Of a DNA stretch of 64,000 nt, positions 37,552-46,613 are shown in pieces. Each line of letters starts with the position of its first letter. Positions within the stretch are counted from its first letter, which is position 1. The notes under the pieces are model-generated. The model saw nothing but the letters and a program-made list of their open reading frames with translations, searched no databases and was not told the origin of the DNA. This stretch comes from Pseudomonadota bacterium. Lineage in GTDB: Bacteria; Pseudomonadota; Gammaproteobacteria; Burkholderiales; Rhodocyclaceae. A program made the translations under genes and the position numbers. The stretch covers positions 1 to 64,000 of the forward strand of contig JAGTRT010000010.1 in the NCBI GenBank assembly GCA_018261895.1, in the 5' to 3' direction.

Positions 37552-38379
37552 ATGACCGACGAGCAGCTTCTTCGTTACAGCCGACACATCCTGCTCGACG
37601 CACTCGGCATTGACGGTCAGACCCGCATCCTCGACACGCACGCGCTGATCATTGGCGCCGGCGGACTCGGCTCGCCGGCCGCGCTCTACTTGGCTTCGGC
37701 CGGGGTCGGCAGGATCACGCTGGTCGATGACGACACCGTGGATTTCACCAACCTGCAGCGGCAAATCCTGCACACGCAGGCGCGCGTCGGCATGGCCAAG
37801 GCCGAATCCGGCCGGCAGGCGCTAAGCGCCATCAACCCCGACATCGAGATCATTCCGCTGCAGCAACGCCTGTCCGGCGAAGCGCTCGATGCGCTGGTCG
37901 CCAGCGCTAATCTGGTGCTCGACTGCACCGACAATTTCGCGACGCGCCACGCGATCAACCGGGCTTGTGTGCACCACCGCAAGCCGCTGGTGTCCGGCGC
38001 CGCGATTCGCTTTGACGGGCAGATCAGCGTTTACGACCTGCGCCAGGACGACTCGCCTTGTTACCACTGCCTGTTCCCCGAAGGCGAGGATGTCGAGGAA
38101 GTGCGCTGCGCCGTGATGGGTGTTTTCGCGCCGCTGACCGGCATCATCGGCACCATGCAGGCGGCCGAGGCGCTCAAGCTGGCGGCCGGCATTGGCGAAG
38201 CGCTGACCGGACGGCTGCTGCTGCTCGATGCGCTGACCATGGAATGGCGCACCGTCCGCTTCAAGAAGGACAGTGATTGTGCGGTGTGCGGACCTAGCGG
38301 AAACGTGCGATCAGGCGAATATCTTCGCCAAGCTGGCGCAGATCGCGAATCTGCAGCCGCTGCTTGCCGTCTAGCGTAG
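37552..38379 (+). CDS. moeB: Molybdopterin-synthase adenylyltransferase (MoeB/ThiF family)
   Basis: E1-like enzyme of 275 residues that activates the C-terminus of MoaD (or ThiS). ATP site GAGGLGSPAALYLASAGVG (about 36-54), DCTDNFATRHAIN, zinc pairs CYHCLFPE and CAVCG at residues 169-172 and 243-246. The core ends at CAVCG as usual, but the frame runs 28 residues further into the end of ribD on the other strand. MoeB versus ThiF cannot be settled from sequence alone. No ribosome binding site is visible. Confidence 0.88.
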   Translation: MTDEQLLRYSRHILLDALGIDGQTRILDTHALIIGAGGLGSPAALYLASAGVGRITLVDDDTVDFTNLQRQILHTQARVGMAKAESGRQALSAINPDIEIIPLQQRLSGEALDALVASANLVLDCTDNFATRHAINRACVHHRKPLVSGAAIRFDGQISVYDLRQDDSPCYHCLFPEGEDVEEVRCAVMGVFAPLTGIIGTMQAAEALKLAAGIGEALTGRLLLLDALTMEWRTVRFKKDSDCAVCGPSGNVRSGEYLRQAGADRESAAAACRLA

Positions 38380-39382
38380 TCAGTTCCGGCAGGTTGAACA
38401 GGCCGCTCGCAGCGTGGCCGATCAGGCAGGGCGCCAGATAGAGCAGCAGCTCGTCGACCAGCCCTTCGCGCAGCAATGAACCGTTGAGCTTGAAGCCGGC
38501 TTCGGTGTGTACCTCGTTGATGCCGCGCTGGGCGAGCAATTCGAGCAGCGCCTTGAGATCCACCTTGCCTGCACCATTATTTCGAATTTCGACAAAATTT
38601 CCGGTTGACCGTAAGAGAGCCATTTTTTCGGCATTCTCGACCGCACCGACGATCAAAACCGGCTCGCCTTGCAGGATGCGCGCCGTCGGCGAAATTTCCA
38701 GCTTGCTGTCGACCACCACGCGCAGGGGCTGACGCGTCGTTGTCACATCGCGCACGGTCAGCGACGGATCGTCGTCGCGCACGGTGCCGATGCCGGTCAG
38801 GATGGCGCAGGCCCGGGCCCGCCAGGCATGGCCGTCGCGGCGGGCATCCGGGCCAGTGATCCACTGGCTGACGCCGTTGTTGAGCGCCGTCTTGCCATCC
38901 AGGCTGGCTGCCGCCTTGAGGCGCAGCCACGGCCGGCCACGGGTCATGCGCGAGACAAAACCGATATTCAGTTCCCGCGCCTCGTTTTCGAGCAATCCGC
39001 TCGCGGTTTCGATGCCCGCCGCCCGCAACAGGGCCATCCCGTTGCCGGACACCAACGGATTCGGATCGGTCATCGCCGCCACGACGCGTGACACGCCGGC
39101 AGCGATCAACGCCTCGGCACAGGGTGGCGTCCGGCCGTGATGGCTGCACGGTTCCAGCGTGACGTAGGCGGTGGCGCCTTTGGCACTGTCGCCGGCTGCA
39201 CGTAGCGCATGCACCTCGGCGTGCGGTTCGCCAGCCTTCTCGTGCCAGCCTTCGCCGACGATTTCCCCATCGCGGACCAGCACGCAGCCGACCCGCGGAT
39301 TGGGCGAGGTCGTCCACAGGGCGCGCTCAGCCAACTGCAGGGCGCGCGCCATCATGCCGTGGTCGACGGCCGAGAAGCTCAT
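38294..39382 (-). CDS. ribD: Riboflavin biosynthesis bifunctional deaminase-reductase RibD
   Basis: Protein of 362 residues for two early riboflavin steps. Deaminase zinc site H54-A-E56, C79 and C88 ([12 protein letters not shown]); reductase domain from about 150 with [14 protein letters not shown] and the ending [15 protein letters not shown]. Residues 257-268 are encoded by a family A repeat in the reverse orientation without loss of frame. Overlaps nrdR by 4 bases. The 3 prime end overlaps moeB by 86 bases, convergent. Confidence 0.95.
   Translation of the reverse strand: MSFSAVDHGMMARALQLAERALWTTSPNPRVGCVLVRDGEIVGEGWHEKAGEPHAEVHALRAAGDSAKGATAYVTLEPCSHHGRTPPCAEALIAAGVSRVVAAMTDPNPLVSGNGMALLRAAGIETASGLLENEARELNIGFVSRMTRGRPWLRLKAAASLDGKTALNNGVSQWITGPDARRDGHAWRARACAILTGIGTVRDDDPSLTVRDVTTTRQPLRVVVDSKLEISPTARILQGEPVLIVGAVENAEKMALLRSTGNFVEIRNNGAGKVDLKALLELLAQRGINEVHTEAGFKLNGSLLREGLVDELLLYLAPCLIGHAASGLFNLPELTTLDGKQRLQIRDLRQLGEDIRLIARFR
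38579..38612 (-). repeat. Family A repeat copy inside ribD
   Basis: Reverse copy with exact core ACGGTCAACCGG and a partly drifted tail (TTTTGTCGAAATTCGAAAT). It encodes residues R257 to N268 of RibD, in a non-catalytic loop of the reductase domain. Drift in the tail may reflect coding constraint or age. Confidence 0.85.
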
Positions 39383-39843
39383 TTTTTCTTCGGCGTGGGT
39401 GAAACTTCGCGGATGGCCTTGGAGAAGGCATCCACGTCTTCGAAATTGCGATAGACCGAGGCGAAGCGGATGTAGGCCACCTTGTCGAGCTTCTTCAGCT
39501 CGCGCATGACCAGTTCGCCCAGTTGCTGCGTACTGACTTCACGCTCGCCGGCCGACAGCAGGCGTTCCTCGATGTCCGCCACGGCCGCATCGACCGACTC
39601 GATGGACACCGGCCGCTTGCGCAGGGCCAGTTCGAGACTGGCGCGCAGCTTGGCCCGGCTGAACTCCGTGCGCAGGCCGTTTTTCTTGACCACCTGCGGC
39701 AGCTGGATTTCCGCCCGCTCGTAGGTCGTGAAACGCTTGTCGCAGGCATTGCACTTCCGGCGGCGGCGAACGACATCAGCCTCGTCGTTGAGACGGGTAT
39801 CGGCAACCGCCGTATCTTCAGCGCCGCAGAAAGGACATTTCAT
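39379..39843 (-). CDS. nrdR: Transcriptional repressor NrdR
   Basis: Repressor of ribonucleotide reductase genes, 154 residues. Zinc ribbon CPFCGAED...CNACDKRF (3-36) and an ATP-cone (about 49-139). It binds ATP/dATP and NrdR boxes. Order glyA, nrdR, ribD (leftward) is widespread. The start codon directly abuts a family B repeat and no ribosome binding site is visible within it. Confidence 0.96.
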   Translation of the reverse strand: MKCPFCGAEDTAVADTRLNDEADVVRRRRKCNACDKRFTTYERAEIQLPQVVKKNGLRTEFSRAKLRASLELALRKRPVSIESVDAAVADIEERLLSAGEREVSTQQLGELVMRELKKLDKVAYIRFASVYRNFEDVDAFSKAIREVSPTPKKK

Positions 39844-39916
39844 AGTCGCTAGTCGCTAGTCGCTAGTTGTCAGCGCGCCTTCTGGCAACTCTGACTCACT
39901 AGCAACTAACAACTCT
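39844..39916. repeat. Family B palindromic spacer 3
   Basis: The gap between glyA and nrdR begins with three tandem AGTCGCT units and carries complementary CACTAGCAACTAACAACT at its right side. It starts one base from the nrdR ATG and ends a few bases from the glyA stop, as in the other two family B elements. Confidence 0.75.
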
Positions 39917-39918
39917 CC

Positions 39919-41103
39919 TCAGGCCCCGTAAACCGGGAAGCGCTTGCACAGCTCGGCCACCTTGGCGCGAACCGTGGCGGCGACGGCTTCGTCGTTCGGC
40001 GCGTCGAGCACGTCGGCAACCAGGTGCGCGATGGTCTCGGCTTCGATTTCGGTGAAACCGCGCGTCGTCATGGCCGGCGAACCGATGCGGATGCCGGACG
40101 TAACGAACGGCTTCTGCGGGTCGTTCGGAATGCCGTTCTTGTTGACCGTGATGTGGGCACGACCGAGAGCAGCTTCGGCGTCCTTGCCGGTGATGTTCTT
40201 CGAACGCAGGTCGACCAGAAACACGTGGCTTTCGGTACGGCCGGAAACGATGCGCAGACCGCGCTCCTCGCCGAGCACGCGAGCCATGACGCGGGCGTTG
40301 TTGATGACCTGTTCCTGGTAACGCTTGAATTCCGGCGTCGCAGCTTCCTTGAAGGCGACGGCCTTGGCGGCGATGACGTGCTCGAGCGGACCGCCTTGCA
40401 GGCCCGGGAAGATGGCGGAATTCAGGGCCTTTTCATGCTCGGCCTTCATGAGGATGACGCCACCGCGCGGACCACGCAGGGTCTTGTGCGTGGTCGAGGT
40501 CACGACATCGGCGAAGGGCACCGGGTTCGGATAGAAACCGGCGGCGATCAGGCCGGCGTAGTGGGCCATGTCGACCCAGAAAATGGCGCCGACTTCCTTG
40601 GCGATCTTGGCGAAGCGTTCCCAGTCGATACGCAGGGCATAGGCCGAGGCACCGGCGACGATGATCTTCGGCTTGTGCTCGCGGGCCAGCGCTTCCATGC
40701 GCTCGTAGTCGATCTCTTCCTTCTCGTTCAAGCCGTAGGACACGACGTTGAACCACTTGCCGGACATGTTGAGCGCCATGCCGTGGGTCAGGTGACCACC
40801 TTCGGCCAGGCTCATGCCCATGATGGTGTCGCCCGGCTTGGCAAAGGCCATCAGCACAGCCTGGTTGGCCTGCGAACCGGAATTCGGCTGGACGTTGGCA
40901 GCATCGGCGCCGAACAGCTTCTTCAGGCGGTCGATGGCGATCTGCTCGGCGACGTCGACGTGTTCGCAACCGCCGTAGTAACGCTTGCCCGGGTAGCCTT
41001 CGGCGTACTTGTTGGTGAGCTGGGAGCCCTGGGCTTCCATGACGGCCTTGCTCACGTAGTTTTCAGACGCGATCAGTTCGATGTGGTCTTCCTGACGCTG
41101 CAC
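39919..41103 (-). CDS. glyA: Serine hydroxymethyltransferase, start codon apparently lost
   Basis: PLP enzyme making glycine and 5,10-methylene-THF from serine. The catalytic lysine motif [12 protein letters not shown] and GSQANQAVL are intact. From GTG (41103) the protein is 394 residues, about 22 short. Upstream codons in the same frame still read [22 protein letters not shown] (41166-41101), the normal N-terminus, but there is no ATG before the in-frame TGA at 41173-41175, and no ribosome binding site; the phosphatase reading frame runs into it. Either a deletion joined the two genes or the assembly is wrong here. Confidence 0.85.
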   Translation of the reverse strand: MQRQEDHIELIASENYVSKAVMEAQGSQLTNKYAEGYPGKRYYGGCEHVDVAEQIAIDRLKKLFGADAANVQPNSGSQANQAVLMAFAKPGDTIMGMSLAEGGHLTHGMALNMSGKWFNVVSYGLNEKEEIDYERMEALAREHKPKIIVAGASAYALRIDWERFAKIAKEVGAIFWVDMAHYAGLIAAGFYPNPVPFADVVTSTTHKTLRGPRGGVILMKAEHEKALNSAIFPGLQGGPLEHVIAAKAVAFKEAATPEFKRYQEQVINNARVMARVLGEERGLRIVSGRTESHVFLVDLRSKNITGKDAEAALGRAHITVNKNGIPNDPQKPFVTSGIRIGSPAMTTRGFTEIEAETIAHLVADVLDAPNDEAVAATVRAKVAELCKRFPVYGA

Positions 41104-41813
41104 TTCGGCCTGAATGGCCTGCCAGAGTTCAGGGTCAACTTTTGCCAGGGTGTCTTTCGCGGAAGAAGCTCGTCAAGGGCGCCCGGTTCGAGATGATCCG
41201 TTTCGCCCCACGTATTCAGGCTCCACTGGCCATCGACGGAGGATATCCAGTTGATCCCGGCGTTGGGAATCAGGAAGTCGCGCGGCATTTCGAGCGGATT
41301 GCCCCGCACGAAACGGTTGATGATGTCGAGCACGCCGCCGTGCAGGACGATGGCGATGGTCTCCCCGGCATGCCGCGCCGCGAGTTCGGCGAGCTTGCCG
41401 GTTACGCGCTCGAACATGGTGAGCAGGCTTTCGCCATTCTCGAAATCGTAGTCGGCATTGCGCCCTTCGAAGGCGGCATAGCCTGCCGGATGATTGGCTT
41501 TCGCTTCATCGTAGGTCAGCCCCTCGAACACGCCGTAGCGCCGTTCGCGCATCTCGGGCACCGGCGTCGGGGTCAGCCCGAGTTCGGCGCCGATCGATTG
41601 CGCCGTCGTCCAGGCGCGCTGCAGATCGCTGCTGTAAAGCGCGACGATACCGGCCGACTTGAGCCAGCGACCGGCCGCAACGGCCTGCCGGCGGCCGGTT
41701 TCATTGAGCCCGATGTCGATCTGCCCCTGGATGCGCCGTTCGGCATTCCACTCGGTCTCGCCGTGGCGCACCAGGCAGATTCGCGTTGACCGGTTTGTAG
41801 GGATTTCCACCAT
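41073..41813 (-). CDS. Histidine phosphatase (phosphoglycerate mutase family)
   Basis: Cytoplasmic phosphatase with phosphohistidine motif [10 protein letters not shown] (about 13-22) and the second histidine in [12 protein letters not shown]. Likely a broad phosphatase of the CobC/GpmB group; the substrate is not evident. The natural end would be near GALDEL, but the frame continues about 31 residues into glyA in another frame, so its stop codon is missing. The start at 41813 has GGAAGG upstream. Confidence 0.85.
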   Translation of the reverse strand: MVEIPTNRSTRICLVRHGETEWNAERRIQGQIDIGLNETGRRQAVAAGRWLKSAGIVALYSSDLQRAWTTAQSIGAELGLTPTPVPEMRERRYGVFEGLTYDEAKANHPAGYAAFEGRNADYDFENGESLLTMFERVTGKLAELAARHAGETIAIVLHGGVLDIINRFVRGNPLEMPRDFLIPNAGINWISSVDGQWSLNTWGETDHLEPGALDELLPRKTPWQKLTLNSGRPFRPKCSVRKTTSN

Positions 41814-41912
41814 TCTCTGCCTTCCGCCTTCACTGTAAATTTGGGCCACTGGGAATTTCAATTCACCCCGACCTCAGAAGTCGGGAATTCTATCAACCGA
41901 GGAGGACTTTTC

Positions 41913-42506
41913 GTGACCCTTCTGCTCAAGCTCTCGCAGCTGATCGACTGGCTCAATGAGCGCGTCGGCAAAGGCGCGTTCTGGCTGGTGCTGATCATGA
42001 CGGCCATCAGCTCTGCCAACGCCGTCGTGCGCTTTCTTTTTGACTATAGTTCCAACGGCCTGCTGGAAATCCAGTGGTACCTGTTTGCTGCGATTTTCCT
42101 GCTGTGCTCGCCCTACACCCTGCAAAAAAACGAGCATGTCCGCATCGACGTGCTCTCCGGCAAGTTGTCGCCGCGCGGCCTGGCCGTGATCGACATCATT
42201 GGCACGCTGTTCTTCCTGCTGCCCATGGTCATCCTGGTCCTCTGGCTTTCGCTGCCGCTGATCGCCGAATCGATCAAGATCAACGAAATGTCCGCCAATG
42301 CGGGCGGCCTGCTGCGCTGGCCCGTCAAGATCCTGCTGCCGATCGGCTTCACCCTGCTCGCCCTGCAGGGCGTGTCCGAGCTGTTCAAGCGCATCGCCTT
42401 CCTGGCCGGTCGCATTGACGACCCGAACAAGAAGGAAAAGGGTCCGACCCCCGAAGAAGAACTGGCCGCCGCCATTGCCGCCGCCAAAGCTCAGGAGGCC
42501 AAATAA
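41913..42506 (+). CDS. dctQ: TRAP transporter small membrane subunit DctQ
   Basis: Four-helix membrane protein of 197 residues that pairs with DctM. The family WYLFAAIFLLCSPYTLQKNEHVRIDVL motif is clear. The GTG at 41913 is chosen because GGAGG is 8 bases upstream; an ATG at 41841 is in frame but has no site. The C-terminus is charged. dctM starts on the last base of its stop codon. Confidence 0.9.
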   Translation: MTLLLKLSQLIDWLNERVGKGAFWLVLIMTAISSANAVVRFLFDYSSNGLLEIQWYLFAAIFLLCSPYTLQKNEHVRIDVLSGKLSPRGLAVIDIIGTLFFLLPMVILVLWLSLPLIAESIKINEMSANAGGLLRWPVKILLPIGFTLLALQGVSELFKRIAFLAGRIDDPNKKEKGPTPEEELAAAIAAAKAQEAK

Positions 42507-44002
42507 TGGCGGAATTCATCATTGCCAATATGGCGCCGCTGATGTTCGGCGCCCTCGTCCTTTTCCTGCTGTTCGGCTACCCGGTTGCGTTTGCGCTGGC
42601 CGCCAACGGCATCGTTTTCGGCCTGATCGGCATCGAACTCGGCCTGCTCACCCCTGCCCTGTTCCAGGCCCTGCCGGAACGCATCTTCGGCATCATGGCC
42701 AATGACACGCTGCTGGCCATCCCCTTCTTCACCTTCATGGGGCTGATACTTGAACGATCAGGCATGGCCGAGGATCTGCTCGACACCATCGGCCAACTGT
42801 TCGGCCCGATGCGCGGCGGTCTGGCCTACGCCGTGATCTTCGTTGGCGCCCTGCTCGCGGCGACGACCGGCGTGGTGGCCGCCTCGGTGATCTCGATGGG
42901 TCTGATCTCGCTGCCCATCATGCTCCGCTACGGTTACGACAAGCGGCTGGCCTCGGGCGTCATCGCTGCCTCCGGCACGCTGGCCCAGATCATCCCGCCG
43001 TCGCTGGTGCTGATCATCATGGCCGACCAGCTCGGCAAGTCGGTCGGCGACATGTACGAAGGCGCCATGATTCCCGGCCTCATTCTGACCAGCCTCTATG
43101 TCGGCTATGTCGCCGTACTGTCGATCATCAAGCCCAACAGCTGCCCGGCCCTGCCGCCCGAAGCGCGTACCCTGCGCGGACTGAAACTGATGCTGCGCGT
43201 ACTGACCACGCTGGTGCCGCCGCTGGTGCTCATCTTCCTGGTGCTGGGCACCATTTTCCTTGGCATCGCAACGCCGACCGAAGGTGGCGCCATGGGTGCC
43301 GCCGGCGCCATGATTCTGGCGCTGGCCCGCAAGCGGATTACCATGAAGCTGCTCAAACAGGCCATGGAAACCACCGGCAAGCTGTCGTCCTTCGTGGTCT
43401 TCATCCTCGTCGGTTCGACGGTGTTCGGCCTGGTCTTCCGCGGCGTCAACGGCGACCTGTGGGTCGAGCACCTGCTGCTCGGCCTGCCCGGCGGCCAGGT
43501 CGGCTTCCTGATCGTGGTCAACCTGCTGGTCTTCCTGCTCGCCTTCTTCCTCGACTTCTTCGAACTGTCCTTCATCATCGTGCCCTTGCTGGCACCGGTG
43601 GCGGACAAGCTGGGGATCGATCTGGTCTGGTTCGGCGTACTGCTCGCGGTCAACATGCAGACCTCGTTCATGCACCCGCCCTTCGGCTTTGCGCTGTTCT
43701 ACCTGCGCTCGGTGGCGCCGGCCTCGATCAAGACGACGGATATTTACTGGGGTGCCATTCCCTTCGTCTGCATCCAGATCATCATGGTCGCGCTCATCAT
43801 CATCTTCCCGAACATCGTCAGCTACGGCGACGAGGCGCAGAAGGAAATGCAGCGCCTGGAGAAGGAAGGCAAGGCCCCGGCCGCCATCGATCTCGATACG
43901 CTCATGAAGCCGAGCGAGGAAGAGGCGGAGGAGAAGAAGGAAGGCAACGAAGACGCCGATGCAGCTGCGTTGCTGAAGAATCTGCAGAGCGAGAACAAGT
44001 AA
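42506..44002 (+). CDS. dctM: TRAP transporter large permease DctM
   Basis: Sodium-coupled permease of 498 residues with about 12 TM segments. Motifs GASGTLAQIIPPSLVLIIMADQ and PTEGGAMGAAG are typical of the family. A charged C-terminal tail of about 60 residues (KKEGNEDADAAALLKNLQ) follows. Forms the membrane part with DctQ; the binding protein gene dctP lies at 46614-47702 on the other strand. Ends at a strong terminator. Confidence 0.95.
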   Translation: MAEFIIANMAPLMFGALVLFLLFGYPVAFALAANGIVFGLIGIELGLLTPALFQALPERIFGIMANDTLLAIPFFTFMGLILERSGMAEDLLDTIGQLFGPMRGGLAYAVIFVGALLAATTGVVAASVISMGLISLPIMLRYGYDKRLASGVIAASGTLAQIIPPSLVLIIMADQLGKSVGDMYEGAMIPGLILTSLYVGYVAVLSIIKPNSCPALPPEARTLRGLKLMLRVLTTLVPPLVLIFLVLGTIFLGIATPTEGGAMGAAGAMILALARKRITMKLLKQAMETTGKLSSFVVFILVGSTVFGLVFRGVNGDLWVEHLLLGLPGGQVGFLIVVNLLVFLLAFFLDFFELSFIIVPLLAPVADKLGIDLVWFGVLLAVNMQTSFMHPPFGFALFYLRSVAPASIKTTDIYWGAIPFVCIQIIMVALIIIFPNIVSYGDEAQKEMQRLEKEGKAPAAIDLDTLMKPSEEEAEEKKEGNEDADAAALLKNLQSENK

Positions 44003-44022
44003 TCCGGTGCGCTCACATCAAG

Positions 44023-44049
44023 GCGGGGTCTGCGGACCCCGCTTTTTTT
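44023..44049 (+). terminator. Terminator of dctQM
   Basis: GCGGGGTC (44023-44030) pairs with GACCCCGC (44035-44042) around a TGCG loop, then seven T. Confidence 0.9.
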
Positions 44050-44056
44050 CGCCCAT

Positions 44057-44980
44057 TCACGGGATGAAGGGCAGCACCAGCTCGGTGGTGTCACGTGCGC
44101 CAGCCGAAAAATCCAGACAGGCCTGCATGAACATCCGGGTGGCCGAACTGACATGGCGCTGGCGCTGACGAACGAACTGGAATCGCCGGCGCAGCGCCAG
44201 TTCCGGCGTCTTGATCTCGACCAGACTGCCGCGTCGAAGTGCTTCGCGCAGGGCGAGGCGTGACAGGCAACCGACCCCCATGCCGCACTCGACGGCCCGC
44301 TTGATCGCTTCGGTGTGTTCCAGTTGCAGACAGACCTCGGCATCGACACCGGCCGCGCGCATCGCCCGGTCGAACAGGGCGCGCGTTCCCGAGCCGGATT
44401 CGCGAACGATCCACTGCTGTTCCGCGAGTTGTGCGGCACCGGCCACGCCGGGCTTCGCCAGCGGATGGCCGGGCGCGCAGAAGACGACCAGTTCGTCGTC
44501 CAGCCAGGGCTCGAAAACCAGGTCCGAATCGCTCGCATCGCCCTCGATCAGGCCGATATCCAGGTCGAAACGGCGCAAGCGTTCGATGACCTGCTGCGTG
44601 TTGCAGACGCTGAGATCGATCCGGCTCCCGGGGTTGTTCTTCAGGTAATCGACGACGACCAGTGTCGCCAGGTAGTTGCCGATGGTCAGCGTCGCCCCCA
44701 CGGCAACCGGGGCCAGCCGGCCACCCGCCAGATACCCCTCCAGTTCGCCGGCCCGGGCCAGCATGTCCTCGGCCTGCGGCAACAAGCCCCGGCCGCTGCC
44801 ATTGAGACGCAAAGATTTGCCGATACGGTCGAACAACGGGCAATCGAATTGGCGTTCCAGTTCGAGCAGGGCCGTACTGGCCGCCGACTGGGACATGTTG
44901 AGCTGCGCCGCGGCACGCGACACGTTCTCGAGGCGCGCGATGGCGGCGAAGACTTCGATCTGGCGCAGGGTGATTTTCAT
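44057..44980 (-). CDS. LysR-family regulator, FinR-like
   Basis: DNA-binding regulator of 307 residues. HTH RQIEVFAAIARLENVSRAAAQLNMSQSAASTALLELE near the N-terminus and a periplasmic-binding-like effector domain (about 90-295). It is divergent from fpr with a 97-base shared gap. In pseudomonads the LysR protein FinR controls fpr from the same arrangement, hence the proposed role; the effector is unknown. Confidence 0.85.
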   Translation of the reverse strand: MKITLRQIEVFAAIARLENVSRAAAQLNMSQSAASTALLELERQFDCPLFDRIGKSLRLNGSGRGLLPQAEDMLARAGELEGYLAGGRLAPVAVGATLTIGNYLATLVVVDYLKNNPGSRIDLSVCNTQQVIERLRRFDLDIGLIEGDASDSDLVFEPWLDDELVVFCAPGHPLAKPGVAGAAQLAEQQWIVRESGSGTRALFDRAMRAAGVDAEVCLQLEHTEAIKRAVECGMGVGCLSRLALREALRRGSLVEIKTPELALRRRFQFVRQRQRHVSSATRMFMQACLDFSAGARDTTELVLPFIP

Positions 44981-45077
44981 ATCTTCATTTTAGATGACTG
45001 ATATGCAAATTACCCGCTTTTATGGATAAACGATGCGCCCTAAGATCGGTCTCATTCGTATGAGCAGGAGCACCCGC

Positions 45078-45857
45078 ATGAGCAATCTGGCCACTGAAAC
45101 CGTCACCGCCGTCCATCACTGGAACGACAGTCTGTTCACCTTCCGCACCACCCGTAACCCCGGCCTGCGCTTTACCAACGGCCAGTTCGTGATGATTGGC
45201 CTGGAAGTCGATGGCCGTCCGCTGACCCGCGCCTACAGCATTGCCAGCGCCAACCACGAGGAATATCTCGAATTCTTCAGCATCAAGGTGCCTGATGGCC
45301 CGCTGACCTCCCGCCTGCAGCACCTCAAGCCTGGCGACCCGCTGCTGGTCAGCAAGAAGCCCACCGGGACGCTGGTCCTGCGCGATCTCAGGCCGGGCAA
45401 GCGCCTCTTCATGTTCGCCACCGGCACGGGCCTCGCGCCGTTCATGAGCCTGATCCACGATCCGGAAACCTACGAGCGTTTCGAGAAGGTCATCCTCATC
45501 CACGGCGTGCGCTGGACCAATGAGCTGGCCTACCACGACTACATCGAAAACGACCTCAAGGAGCACGAGTACTTCGCCGACTGGGTCAAGGAAAAGCTGG
45601 TCTACTACCCGACCGTGACGCGCGAACCGTTCCGCAACGAGGGGCGGCTGACCGACCTCATCGAGTCCGGCAAACTCTTCGCCGACATCAACCAGCCGCC
45701 GCTCGATCCGGCCACCGACCGCGCCATGATCTGCGGCAGCCCGGCCATGCTCGAAGACACCGCGGCCATGCTCGACGCCCGCGGCTTCGAGGTCGGCAAC
45801 CATCACACCGGCAAGCTGGGCGATTACGTCATCGAACGCGCCTTCGTCGAAAAATAG
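45078..45857 (+). CDS. fpr: Ferredoxin/flavodoxin-NADP+ reductase
   Basis: FAD enzyme of 259 residues that exchanges electrons between NADPH and ferredoxin. FAD motif RAYSIASANHEEYLEFFSIKV (about 52-72), GTGLAPFMSL for NADP, and the C-terminal VIERAFVEK ending typical of the bacterial subclass I. GGAG is 9 bases before the ATG; earlier in-frame starts are less likely. Oxidative-stress control by the divergent LysR gene is expected from pseudomonads. Confidence 0.94.
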   Translation: MSNLATETVTAVHHWNDSLFTFRTTRNPGLRFTNGQFVMIGLEVDGRPLTRAYSIASANHEEYLEFFSIKVPDGPLTSRLQHLKPGDPLLVSKKPTGTLVLRDLRPGKRLFMFATGTGLAPFMSLIHDPETYERFEKVILIHGVRWTNELAYHDYIENDLKEHEYFADWVKEKLVYYPTVTREPFRNEGRLTDLIESGKLFADINQPPLDPATDRAMICGSPAMLEDTAAMLDARGFEVGNHHTGKLGDYVIERAFVEK

Positions 45858-46012
45858 GGGGTTCCCCCGGTGTCTCCTGGAGGGTGGGGCGGGCTATCGT
45901 CAGAATAGCCAAAATGAATTGGCGGTGCGTCGGCAAAGCGCGCATCATCCATCCATCGCCAGACAACGCAGCCCATCTGGCCCCGCCCACTCAACCGACG
46001 AAGGGAGTCATC

Positions 46013-46477
46013 ATGGATATCGGAATCACCAAGAAAGACCGCGAAAAAATCGCCGACGGCCTGTCCCATTTGCTGGCCGACTCGTTCACGCTCTACCTGA
46101 AGACCCACAACTTCCACTGGAACGTCACCGGGCCGATGTTCAACACGCTGCACGTGATGTTCATGGACCAGTACACCGAACTGTGGAACGCGCTCGACCT
46201 CATCGCCGAACGCATTCGCGCACTGGGCGTCCCCGCCCCCGGCACCTACGCCGAATTCGCCAGGCTCACCGTGATCAAGGAAAGCGAAGGCAAGGTCTCG
46301 GCCGAGGACATGATCAAGCAACTGGTCGCCGGCCAGGAGGCCGTCACCAAAACCGCCCGCGGCATTTTCGCCATCGTCGACAAGGCCGGCGACGAGCCGA
46401 CCGCCGACCTGCTGACCCAGCGCATGCAGATCCACGAAAAGAACGCCTGGATGTTGCGCAGCCTGCTGGAAAAGTAG
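46013..46477 (+). CDS. dps: Dps-family ferritin-like protein
   Basis: Dodecameric iron-storage and DNA-protection protein of 154 residues. The ferroxidase ligands lie in THNFHWNVTGPMF and MDQYTELWNALD. Short N-terminal lysine-containing tail (DIGITKKDREK). AAGGGAG precedes the start at 46013; a 43-residue in-frame extension upstream is not conserved. Flanked downstream by two family A repeats and a terminator. Confidence 0.93.
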   Translation: MDIGITKKDREKIADGLSHLLADSFTLYLKTHNFHWNVTGPMFNTLHVMFMDQYTELWNALDLIAERIRALGVPAPGTYAEFARLTVIKESEGKVSAEDMIKQLVAGQEAVTKTARGIFAIVDKAGDEPTADLLTQRMQIHEKNAWMLRSLLEK

Positions 46478-46483
46478 GCTTTG

Positions 46484-46536
46484 ACGGTCAACCGGGCTTG
46501 CTACGGTCTACCGTAAAAAATGGCCAAAATGAAAAT
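46484..46536 (+). repeat. Family A repeat, one core fragment and one drifted full copy
   Basis: An exact core ACGGTCAACCGG at 46484-46495 is followed by a full-length forward copy at 46503-46536 with core ACGGTCTACCGT and tail AAAATGGCCAAAATGAAAAT. This suggests a tandem or overwritten copy in the gap after dps. Confidence 0.85.
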
Positions 46537-46550
46537 ACGATGGCCGCAAT

Positions 46551-46579
46551 AAAAAACCCGCGAACTTCGCGGGTTTTTT
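46551..46579. terminator. Bidirectional terminator between dps and dctP
   Basis: AAAAAACCCGCG and CGCGGGTTTTTT flank an AACTT loop, forming a 12-base stem with A-run and T-run. It serves both convergent genes. Confidence 0.9.
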
Positions 46580-46608
46580 GATTTTGGCCGAAATTTCCGG
46601 TTGACCGT
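46575..46608 (-). repeat. Family A repeat copy before the dctP stop
   Basis: Reverse copy with exact core (46597-46608) and the tail AAATTTCGGCCAAAATC; it overlaps the terminator T-run. It faces the forward copy at 46503, making an inverted pair around the terminator. Confidence 0.9.
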
Positions 46609-46613
46609 GAGAT

